A DNA stretch of 7,420 nucleotides from Anaerolineales bacterium (GCA_030673085.1 DAOVFE010000080.1:1-7420); one strand, 5' to 3'. Shown: positions 1-5,182, numbered from the stretch's first letter. Notes: generated by a model from the letters alone, not told the origin. Program-made: numbers and translations.

Positions 1-74
1 TCCGCTCCATCATCGCCGGATATGATTGAAATAAGGAGATTCACCTTAACCACCACAATGAGGAATATTTCCAA
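1..74 (-). CDS. Possible 5' end of a leftward gene, cut by the window edge
   Basis: Weak call. The minus strand is open from a TTG at 74 to the window edge, with a strong Shine-Dalgarno-like GGAGGAGG (plus 83-90) eight bases upstream. Internal GTG codons at 56, 53 and 44 are other possible starts. From the GTG at 44 the reading is VNLLISIISGDDGA. This hydrophobic strand followed by an acidic pair is reminiscent of the N-terminus of DUF970/P-II-like cyclic-di-AMP receptors, but 14 residues are too few to assign a family. From the TTG the protein would carry ten extra hydrophobic residues. The plus strand is also open from 1 to a stop at 79-81, so even the strand is uncertain. Confidence 0.25.
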   Translation of the reverse strand, partial: MEIFLIVVVKVNLLISIISGDDGA

Positions 75-109
75 TCAATAAACCTCCTCCACAGCGGCCG
101 CTTGCCACA

Positions 110-137
110 GTCCCCCTATGGGGGACGAATAGGGGGG
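110..137. repeat. G/C-run hairpin with two alternative pairings
   Basis: GTCCCCC (110-116) and GGGGGAC (120-126) form a perfect 7-bp stem with a TAT loop. The same C-run, CCCCCTAT (112-119), can instead pair perfectly with ATAGGGGG (129-136). The two stems exclude each other. A 10-bp palindrome, AGCGGCCGCT (93-102), lies just upstream. No gene is visible here, so the role is unknown. It may belong to the 5' region of a leftward gene or be part of a small repeat. Confidence 0.5.
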
Positions 138-192
138 ATTAAAATAGCAAAGCTGCAAGGCAAGATTTTGGCTAATCGAATAAATGACAAAA

Positions 193-222
193 CCCTTAAT
201 ATTTCTTTAGGGATATTTTTTT
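193..222 (+). terminator. Candidate intrinsic terminator, weak stem with T-tract
   Basis: CCCTTAA (193-199) pairs with TTTAGGG (206-212) across a 6-nt loop with one T-T mismatch, followed by ATATTTTTTT (213-222). The T-tract is good but the stem is weak. No clear plus-strand gene ends just upstream, so it would end an unseen transcript or be accidental. On the other strand the hairpin is followed by TTTTG, so weak bidirectional action is possible. Confidence 0.35.
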
Positions 223-247
223 AAGGACAGCCCCCATTACATAATTT

Positions 248-270
248 TGCCCCTTCGGGTGCAGGTTTTT
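248..270 (+). terminator. Candidate terminator with a TTCG tetraloop
   Basis: TGCCCC (248-253), a TTCG tetraloop (254-257) and GGTGCA (258-263) form a six-position stem with one C-T mismatch, followed by GG and five T (266-270). The tetraloop and T-run look like a short intrinsic terminator. It lies only 26 bases after the previous candidate, again with no clear gene upstream. Confidence 0.3.
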
Positions 271-326
271 GTACCAATCAGGCTGGTATGGGTTATAAAT
301 GGCGGTATTTAATTGGACAAAACATC

Positions 327-354
327 GTGACAGGCGTGCAGTTGATGATATGAT
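327..354 (+). promoter_or_regulatory. Sigma-70-type promoter, probably for polX
   Basis: GTGACA (327-332, 5/6 match to TTGACA), a 16-bp spacer and TATGAT (349-354, 5/6 match to TATAAT). The -10 is preceded by TGA (346-348), giving an extended -10. Transcription would begin near 361 and reach polX after a leader of about 240 nt. It is the best promoter match in the upstream region. The long leader would include the fold at 377-437 and the inverted repeat at 507-580. Confidence 0.5.
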
Positions 355-376
355 GGACTGAATTCATAAGGCTAGA

Positions 377-437
377 CGGCCCTTGTTAGAGCGAATAAAA
401 GCAGCGTAGGATGATGCTCGCGGGGGAAAAAGGGCCG
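377..437 (+). promoter_or_regulatory. Structured 5' leader, candidate RNA element
   Basis: CGGCCCTT (377-384) pairs perfectly with AAGGGCCG (430-437). The enclosed segment offers competing short stems: GAGC (389-392) with GCTC (416-419), GCGA (391-394) with TCGC (418-421), or AGCA (400-403) with TGCT (415-418). It lies just downstream of the predicted start site near 361. I do not recognise a known riboswitch or small RNA class. It may be a regulatory leader of polX or an independent small RNA. Confidence 0.35.
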
Positions 438-506
438 CAATTTAGAATGAAGAAGTTTGAGTTGGAGTGAATAGCTTCTGTCTGAATCATACTGGCGTTT
501 AAAATA

Positions 507-580
507 TGATTGCACTGAAAAAAGCCCAAATGCAAGAAAGGCATTTTCCCTAATGGTGGCTGCTTTTTTCAGTGGAATCA
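507..580. repeat. 74-bp inverted-repeat element, MITE-like
   Basis: Left arm GATTGCACTGAAAAAAGC (508-525) and right arm GCTTTTTTCAGTGGAATC (562-579) are reverse complements at 17 of 18 positions; the pair 507/580 also matches. Inside is a second hairpin, AAATGC (528-533) with GCATTT (541-546). The left arm plus two bases (507-526) recurs exactly, in reverse complement, at 4726-4745. That supports a mobile repeat family rather than a private regulatory hairpin. The element ends 22 bp before the polX ATG and leaves its ribosome-binding site (589-595) free. No transposase or target duplication is visible. Confidence 0.55.
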
Positions 581-601
581 AATATGCAAAAGGGGAAATC
601 G

Positions 602-2329
602 ATGTCTAGTAAGCGAGAGATCTCGCAGATATTTCAAAACATTGCCGATTTACTTCAGATTAAAGGCGAGATGCCATATCGTGTCCTAGCCTATCAAAAG
701 GTAGCGGATTCAATTCGTGGATTAGGGCCGGATTTGCATCAGATATGGCAAGAAGGCAAGCTTGAGGAGATTCCGGGCGTTGGGAAAGCGATTGCAAAAA
801 AGATCGATGAAATCCTGAGAACTGGCAAATTGGAATATTACTCTCGATTAACCGACGAAGTTCCAGAGAGCCTTCTGTATTTGCTCCGGGTGGAAGGTGT
901 CGGGCCGAAGAAAGCAGCTCGTTTCTGGAAAGAGTTGAATATCACCACGATCGACGAGCTTGAAGCCGCAGCGAAGGCGGGAAAACTACATAAACTTTCG
1001 GGCATGGGTGCTAAATCGGAAGCGGGCATTCTCGAAGGCATTGAGGTACTGGCGCGGCGAGAGGAAGAACGCATGCTGATAGCTGATGCTTGGACAGCGG
1101 CGAGGAAATATCTAGATCGTTTACAAACAATTCCCGGCGTGCACGCTGCCGAGCCAGCCGGCAGCCTACGGCGCTGGCGGGAGACTATTGGGGATTTAGA
1201 TCTAGTTGTATCGGCTGAAGATCCAAAAGCAGTCATGGCTGCATTTCTCAATATCAGTGAAGTCGAGAGGGTTTTAGGAAAGGGGGATACCAAAACCAGT
1301 GTGGAGATGACTGACGGGCTGCGAATCCAAATATGGGTATATCCGCCAGAACATTTTGGGTCTGGCCTTCAGTATGCGACTGGTTCGCATATGCATAACA
1401 TCCGCCTGCGGGGCATGGCGCTAAAACAGGGGTTATCACTTTCAGAGCATGGCTTTAAACGGGAAGATGGCTCCTGGATCCGCTGTGCAAGCGAAAATGA
1501 GGTTTACAAGACGCTGGGGTTGGAATGGATTCCGCCAGAGTTGCGCGAAGATCAGGGTGAAATTCAAGCCGCCGGCGGGGGTCGTCTTCCTCATTTGATT
1601 CGGTTGGAGGATTTAATCGGCGAGCTGCATACACACTCGGATTGGAGCGATGGAACGGCCTCAATAGAGGCTATGGCTAGAGCTGCGCAAGCCATAGGGA
1701 TTGAATATCTAGCAATAACCGATCACTCACGCAGTCTCGGCGTGGCCAATGGGCTGTCGATTGCGCGCTTGCGAGAACAGAAAAACGCCATTGCTAAAGT
1801 CCAACAAAACATAGGCGGGGGAATTCGACTGCTTCATGGCGTCGAAGTCGATATTCTGGCTGATGGCGCATTGGATTATCCGGATGATGTGTTGGAAGAA
1901 ATGGATCTTGTTATAGCTTCTTTGCATTCGTCGCTTCGCCAACCGCGGGATAGAATCACTGATCGGTTGTTACGGGCGATTGAAAATTCGCATGTTGATA
2001 TCATTGCTCATCCTACCGGAAGGCTTATTGGCAGGCGCGAACCGGCTGATTTGGATATGGATCGGATAATGCGAGCTGCGGCCGATAATGCTGTAGCGCT
2101 AGAAATTAATTCCAATCCGGAGCGGCTGGACCTGAATGCCGGCTATGCCAGGAGATCGATGGATCTTGGCTGCCTGTTGTCGATAGATACGGATGCTCAT
2201 AAATTGGATAGTCTTAATTATCGGATCTATGGAATTGGCACTGCGCGCCGTGGATGGGTTGTACCTGAAAAGGTAATCAACACTTGGCCTTTTGCCAGAC
2301 TGCTTGATTGGCTTGAGAACAGACGGTGA
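602..2329 (+). CDS. polX: DNA polymerase/3'-5' exonuclease PolX (X-family polymerase plus PHP domain)
   Basis: Base-excision-repair protein of 575 aa, close to the usual bacterial PolX length of about 570. Order of domains: a helix-hairpin-helix-rich 8-kDa and fingers region (HhH around 54-72, 94-112 and 129-148), an X-family palm (about 180-270), then a C-terminal PHP metallo-domain (about 338-575). The palm has GSLRR (187-191) and the first two metal-binding Asp in GDLD (D198, D200). The third Asp, expected in an RIDIR-like strand, is Gln: RIQIW, Q243. PHP ligands look complete: H343, H345, D350, H375, E415, H442, H470, D531, H533. Gap filling may therefore be impaired while the PHP 3'-5' exonuclease/phosphoesterase persists (inference). 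The ATG at 602 is chosen because AAAAGGGG lies about 6 bases upstream and MSSKREISQIF matches family N-termini. The in-frame GTG at 572 lies inside the inverted repeat. Confidence 0.93.
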   Translation: MSSKREISQIFQNIADLLQIKGEMPYRVLAYQKVADSIRGLGPDLHQIWQEGKLEEIPGVGKAIAKKIDEILRTGKLEYYSRLTDEVPESLLYLLRVEGVGPKKAARFWKELNITTIDELEAAAKAGKLHKLSGMGAKSEAGILEGIEVLARREEERMLIADAWTAARKYLDRLQTIPGVHAAEPAGSLRRWRETIGDLDLVVSAEDPKAVMAAFLNISEVERVLGKGDTKTSVEMTDGLRIQIWVYPPEHFGSGLQYATGSHMHNIRLRGMALKQGLSLSEHGFKREDGSWIRCASENEVYKTLGLEWIPPELREDQGEIQAAGGGRLPHLIRLEDLIGELHTHSDWSDGTASIEAMARAAQAIGIEYLAITDHSRSLGVANGLSIARLREQKNAIAKVQQNIGGGIRLLHGVEVDILADGALDYPDDVLEEMDLVIASLHSSLRQPRDRITDRLLRAIENSHVDIIAHPTGRLIGRREPADLDMDRIMRAAADNAVALEINSNPERLDLNAGYARRSMDLGCLLSIDTDAHKLDSLNYRIYGIGTARRGWVVPEKVINTWPFARLLDWLENRR

Positions 2330-2365
2330 TTGCAGATGTCGAATCCCGCTTCTATGATCGACAAC

Positions 2366-2525
2366 CTCGACGAGTGAAGAACCCTGCAGCAAGCTGCGGG
2401 GTTCTTCTAAGGAAAAAGCCATAATGGGGGCGGTAGCTCCCAAACCCGCACTTTCCACTCATCCCCATAGCAAGTTGTTGGGTTTCCTGGCTTTTTCCCA
2501 TGATTCCTCTTTTTCAACACTCTCT
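2366..2525. repeat. Palindromic repeat element, copy A (intergenic, left end not found)
   Basis: This block fills most of the gap between the convergent polX and phosphoesterase genes. It holds a 14-bp hairpin (2376-2407), a second hairpin TGGGGGC-GGTA-GCTCCCA (2425-2442), the pair ATGGGG (2424-2429)/CCCCAT (2463-2468), and the pair GGAAAAAGCC (2411-2420)/GGCTTTTTCC (2489-2498). Its right end (2469-2525) is 56/57 identical to 3414-3470, and 2374-2393 is 19/20 identical to 3400-3419. It ends in TTTTTCAACACTCTC (2510-2524), the terminal repeat of copy B. No matching left terminal repeat is present. It looks like a non-coding mobile repeat that folds strongly. The element family is unidentified. 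Confidence 0.6.
2376..2407. terminator. Strong hairpin between convergent genes, possible bidirectional transcription stop
   Basis: GAAGAACCCTGCAG (2376-2389), loop CAAG and CTGCGGGGTTCTTC (2394-2407) form a 14-bp stem with a single T-G wobble. It lies 47 bp after the polX stop and is the strongest hairpin before the oppositely oriented phosphoesterase gene. There is no T-tract on either side, so it is not a textbook intrinsic terminator. It resembles REP-type palindromes and belongs to the repeat block 2366-2525. Its location suits slowing or ending transcription from both genes (inference). Confidence 0.4.
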
Positions 2526-2578
2526 TTGATAAAGTTTGATTAATAATTAGACGCTTAAAAGACTTCAAGGGTTCCCGT

Positions 2579-3307
2579 CTACCAGCCGGCAATTAAACGT
2601 AGGGCTTGCGATTCTGGCAAACCAGACTGGAGCATGCGAACTTGCACAGCAGTTACGTCATATTCAACACGACGGGGTTTCCAAGTGTTTTTTTCTGTAT
2701 CCAGTATGGCGTATGCGGCCCGTGGATCTAGATCACGGGGCTGTCCCACTGATCCGGGATTGAGAATCATTCTTGGGCTGAGTTTCATGGTAGTGCCAAA
2801 TTTTATTGGGACGGGAATCGTAGAATTTCCCTTGGGCCGGTGCTGAAAAGCGAGCGGCAAGTGGGAATGGCCAACCAGGCAATAATCAGTTTCAAAGGCT
2901 TTAAAATTAAGTTTAGCTATATAGGATTCGAAGATGTATTCCCATGTCGGCTTGCGTGGACTGCCATGTGCAAGGGTGAATTTATCATTAGTAATAATGG
3001 CTGGCAGTGATCGAAGATAATCCAGGTTTTTTTCAGTTAATGCTTCTTGGGTCCAAATGGCAATTCGGCGAGCGTCGGAGTTGAAGTGTGAAAGCGGGAT
3101 TTGGCCTAAGGCAGCCTGATCATGATTTCCGATCAAACAGGACACATTGGTTTGAGAGCGGACGAAGTCGATGCATTCATTAGGGTCTGGACCATAGCCA
3201 ACTAGATCTCCAAGGCACCACACACAATCGAATTCGCCGGCATCTTCTAGAACAGCGTTCAGGGATGTCAAATTGGCATGAACGTCTGAAATAACCAATA
3301 CCTTCAT
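2579..3307 (-). CDS. Calcineurin-like metallophosphoesterase (YfcE/MJ0936-like)
   Basis: A 242-aa soluble protein with the full two-metal phosphoesterase signature: D8-x-H10 (ISDVH), G33-D34 (LGDLVGYGP), G60-N61-H62-D63, H114 (LAHGSP) and G146-H147-S148-H149. The motif NPGSVGQPRD (183-192) is typical of the YfcE/MJ0936-type group. No signal peptide or membrane segment is seen, so it is probably cytoplasmic. The family hydrolyses phosphodiesters or phosphomonoesters; the substrate cannot be read from sequence. It is transcribed away from tsaE. The ATG at 3307 directly precedes the first beta-strand (MKVLVISD). There is no Shine-Dalgarno, and a -10-like TACTAT lies 7 bases upstream, so a leaderless mRNA is likely. 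The gene is bracketed by same-orientation repeats (2469-2525 and 3414-3470). Confidence 0.9.
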   Translation of the reverse strand: MKVLVISDVHANLTSLNAVLEDAGEFDCVWCLGDLVGYGPDPNECIDFVRSQTNVSCLIGNHDQAALGQIPLSHFNSDARRIAIWTQEALTEKNLDYLRSLPAIITNDKFTLAHGSPRKPTWEYIFESYIAKLNFKAFETDYCLVGHSHLPLAFQHRPKGNSTIPVPIKFGTTMKLSPRMILNPGSVGQPRDLDPRAAYAILDTEKNTWKPRRVEYDVTAVQVRMLQSGLPESQALRLIAGW

Positions 3308-3314
3308 ATCAAGG

Positions 3315-3343
3315 ATAGTAGCACGGAGCAGTTCTCAGGGGAA
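3315..3343 (-). promoter_or_regulatory. Extended -10 promoter of the phosphoesterase gene (leaderless)
   Basis: On the minus strand TGC precedes TACTAT (plus 3315-3320), an extended -10. A weak -35, TTCCCC (plus 3338-3343), lies 17 bp upstream. The -10 ends 7 bases before the ATG, so transcription should start at or next to the start codon. This fits the absence of a ribosome-binding site. Confidence 0.4.
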
Positions 3344-3349
3344 GTACTT

Positions 3350-3469
3350 GAGGGTGTTGAAAAACATATTTGCCCATAAAAGCGTGTCCCTTTCGGCAAG
3401 TGAAGAACCCCGCAGCAAGTTGTTGGGTTTCCTGGCTTTTTCCCTTGATTCCTCTTTTTCAACACTCTC
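3350..3469. mobile_element. 120-bp MITE-like element with 15-bp terminal inverted repeats, copy B
   Basis: GAGGGTGTTGAAAAA (3350-3364) and the reverse complement of 3455-3469, GAGAGTGTTGAAAAA, match at 14 of 15 positions. The interior has no ORF of substance. It carries a decayed form of the copy A hairpin: the arm GAAGAACCCCGCAG (3402-3415) is intact but its partner reads TTGTTGGGTTTCC. From 3414 on it matches copy A at 56 of 57 positions. It lies in the divergent gap between the phosphoesterase and tsaE genes. No clear target-site duplication flanks it. A full transposon carrying these ends is presumably elsewhere in the genome (inference). Confidence 0.6.
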
Positions 3470-3472
3470 TGC

Positions 3473-3501
3473 TTGTGGGGGCTAAATGGCTGACGTATAA
3501 T
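3473..3501 (+). promoter_or_regulatory. Promoter of tsaE-tsaB
   Basis: TTGTGG (3473-3478), a 17-bp spacer and a perfect TATAAT (3496-3501). The start site would fall near 3508, about 5 bases before the tsaE ATG at 3513, too short a leader for a Shine-Dalgarno; none is seen. The -35 starts 4 bp outside the right end of the MITE-like element, so the insertion abuts the promoter and may have replaced what once lay upstream. Confidence 0.5.
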
Positions 3502-3512
3502 CCAAAATTGCG

Positions 3513-4010
3513 ATGCCCATTTTAACGGATAACTGTCTTGAATTTCTAAGCCATAGCCCTGAGCAAACCCGACGGCTCGGGGTGAAAATTGGCGAGATGC
3601 TGCAGCCAGGAGATTTGATATGTCTGGCTGGCGATCTCGGCGCTGGCAAAACGACACTGGCTCGAGGAATTGCGCGCGGATGGGGCTCGCTAGATCCGGT
3701 AACCAGCCCAACCTTTATATTAATTAATGAGTATCGCCGGGCTGATTTGGCTAAGATGTATCATTTTGATGCATTTCGTCTAAAGGATGCATCGGATGCA
3801 GTGGCATTGGGCCTGCCGGATATCATGGAAAACGACGGCCCGTTATTAATTGAATGGCCTGAGAGGGTAGCGGAAATTCTGCCGGGTGAGCGCTGGTGGG
3901 TTAGTTTACGCTGGGTGGATGAATCGCGACGAGGGATGCATATACAGGCAAACGGGCCACGTTACGTGCAACTCCTGCGCAAATTCCGAAAGATCGCTTT
4001 TGGAGGTTAA
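3513..4010 (+). CDS. tsaE: tRNA threonylcarbamoyladenosine biosynthesis ATPase TsaE
   Basis: P-loop ATPase that works with TsaB and TsaD in placing the t6A modification at position 37 of ANN-decoding tRNAs in the cytoplasm. The 165-aa protein is near the usual family size (about 150-160). Visible motifs are Walker A GDLGAGKTT (40-48), VTSPTF (63-68), HFDAFRL (84-90, with the conserved Asp86) and IEWPER (113-118). The ATG at 3513 is the first suitable start and lies only 12 bp after the TATAAT box, so translation is probably leaderless. It is followed by tsaB after 2 bases, and tsaB's ribosome-binding site lies in the last tsaE codons, implying co-transcription and likely translational coupling. 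Confidence 0.95.
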   Translation: MPILTDNCLEFLSHSPEQTRRLGVKIGEMLQPGDLICLAGDLGAGKTTLARGIARGWGSLDPVTSPTFILINEYRRADLAKMYHFDAFRLKDASDAVALGLPDIMENDGPLLIEWPERVAEILPGERWWVSLRWVDESRRGMHIQANGPRYVQLLRKFRKIAFGG

Positions 4011-4012
4011 TT

Positions 4013-4678
4013 GTGCTTCTAGCTGTAGATACAGCTACAAAATCGATAGGGATGGCCTTACACGACGGCGCACAGCTGTTAGCCGAGAGTGTTTGGTCCG
4101 GCAAAGGATATCATACGGTTGAGTTAGCACCGGAGATTGCGTTGATGCTGCGACGTGTAGGGCGGTCGGTAAAAGACCTGACGGCAGTAGCAGTCGCGCT
4201 GGGGCCGGGTTCCTATACCGGACTTCGCATAGGTATGGCAGTAGCTAAGGGGCTTGCCCTGGCTAACCAATTAGAACTAGTTGGCATACCGACCCATGAC
4301 ATCTTGGCATGGGGCCAGCCAAAACGATCTGAGCCCATGCTGGCTGTAATCCGTACTGGTCGATGTCGAATTGCGGCGATGTGGTACAAATGGAAGAAAT
4401 CTGCGTGGAAACCCGAAAGCGAGATTTTGGGCATAACCTGGCAGGAGGCGCTTGAACTACTTAATAAACCGACGTATATTTGCGGAGAATTGGAACCAGC
4501 GGATCGGGAGATGCTTCGGAATCAGCCACAGGCTATTCTTGCACCTCCGGCGCTTTGCGTACGGCGTCCTGGCATCCTGGCGGAGCTTGCATGGGAGTAC
4601 ATTCGGATTGGCAAAGTCGTTGATACGGCCAACATCGTTCCTATCTACCTGAATACGATGAGCGGGAAATCCGTTTGA
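4013..4678 (+). CDS. tsaB: tRNA threonylcarbamoyladenosine biosynthesis protein TsaB
   Basis: Non-catalytic, ASKHA-fold partner of TsaD in t6A synthesis. The 221-aa protein starts MLLAVDTATKSIG (first phosphate-binding-like strand) and has the family hallmark GPGSYTGLR (64-72) with KGYHTVEL (31-38) in the expected place before it. The start is GTG at 4013, supported by TGGAGG (4001-4006) six bases upstream, which overlaps the tsaE 3' end. In many bacteria rimI and/or tsaD follow tsaB. Here neither does: about 500 bp of apparently non-coding DNA comes next. The C-terminal half (about 100-221) is divergent, as is normal for this family, so no functional loss is inferred. Confidence 0.93.
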   Translation: MLLAVDTATKSIGMALHDGAQLLAESVWSGKGYHTVELAPEIALMLRRVGRSVKDLTAVAVALGPGSYTGLRIGMAVAKGLALANQLELVGIPTHDILAWGQPKRSEPMLAVIRTGRCRIAAMWYKWKKSAWKPESEILGITWQEALELLNKPTYICGELEPADREMLRNQPQAILAPPALCVRRPGILAELAWEYIRIGKVVDTANIVPIYLNTMSGKSV

Positions 4679-5179
4679 AGCAATCGAACGCTAGATTATC
4701 TTTGCTGTTCTCTATCTCGTATTTAGGCTTTTTTCAGTGCAATCAGGAATGTTATCAAATTAATGATTACTGCGATCCTTTTGATTTAGGCCAACTGAAA
4801 ATCGGGTAGAATGCTTGCTTGCGACTAAGTGAATTATTAAAGAAATTCAGGGTGTGACCATAACTCGATTTTAGACTAATGATGGAAGACGCCGATGTGA
4901 TAAGCAGCAGAAATCTTTGCGCTTTCTTCGGATAACCGGGCTGAGCCTTGCAAAGGCAGTCCTCGATATGTTACAAAGGGCGCGCTTAAGATAATCGGAT
5001 CATTGAATTTGTTCTGAAAAGGTACCGAATTATCTCTCCGGCATGAGTCGAATCTATCGGCGTAGCCACACTCTCACGCCTGAATTGATATATTTGTACT
5101 AGTATGCATCCGGGAGTGCCTTGCCAGCGGTTATAAAAGATGTCTATTGCCTAAAGGCTAAGTGAAAAGGAGATGCAGG
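4679..5179. other. Gene-free gap between tsaB and the UDG gene
   Basis: About 500 bp with no ORF of useful length and no tRNA, rRNA or known RNA that I recognise. It contains a repeat end (4726-4745), a small perfect hairpin GCCTT-GCA-AAGGC (4945-4957) and an inverted repeat AGATAATCGG (4989-4998) with CCG-A-ATTATCT (5025-5035, one bulged A). No convincing promoter or terminator was found, although the UDG gene must be transcribed from here or from further upstream. Stops in all frames argue against a recent rimI pseudogene. Confidence 0.5.
4726..4745. repeat. Solo end of the 74-bp inverted-repeat family
   Basis: These 20 bases are the exact reverse complement of 507-526 (TGATTGCACTGAAAAAAGCC). 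By orientation this is a right-hand end, but no matching left end is found in the preceding 150 bp. It is probably a remnant of the same element family, left by decay or partial deletion. Confidence 0.5.
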
Positions 5180-5182
5180 ATG
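5165..5182 (+). promoter_or_regulatory. Ribosome-binding site that decides the UDG start
   Basis: AAAAGGAGA (5165-5173) lies 7 bases (counting from AGGAG) before the ATG at 5180. The in-frame GTG at 5162 lies upstream of this site and has no site of its own, so ATG 5180 is the better start. Confidence 0.7.

Noticed and set aside
1..81. Plus-strand open frame ending with TAA at 79-81, as the 3' end of an upstream gene
   Set aside because: Only 26 codons; an open run this short is common by chance and the translation is not recognisable. The minus-strand alternative has a ribosome-binding site.
372..581. Minus-strand ORF of 69 codons upstream of polX
   Set aside because: It starts inside the inverted repeat, has no recognisable protein features, and overlaps the promoter and structured leader of polX.
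572..601. GTG at 572 or ATG at 584 as the polX start
   Set aside because: GTG 572 lies inside the inverted-repeat arm; ATG 602 has a well-spaced ribosome-binding site and gives the usual PolX N-terminus.
838..1293. Minus-strand ORF of 151 codons inside polX
   Set aside because: Antisense shadow of a well-supported gene; Ser/Arg-rich low-complexity translation with no family features.
3345..3475. Target-site duplication flanking the MITE-like element
   Set aside because: Flanks read TACTT on the left and TGCTTG on the right; the shared CTT is not adjacent to both ends, so no duplication is claimed.
4874..4995. Possible small gene in the tsaB-UDG gap (about 38 open codons ending near 4995)
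   Set aside because: No start codon with a ribosome-binding site and no recognisable protein; stops in other frames.
5080..5160. UDG promoter using TTGATA or TATAAA near 5084-5140
   Set aside because: The hexamers are not spaced as a -35/-10 pair; no convincing match.
5162..5179. GTG at 5162 as the UDG start
   Set aside because: It lies upstream of the ribosome-binding site for ATG 5180 and has none itself.
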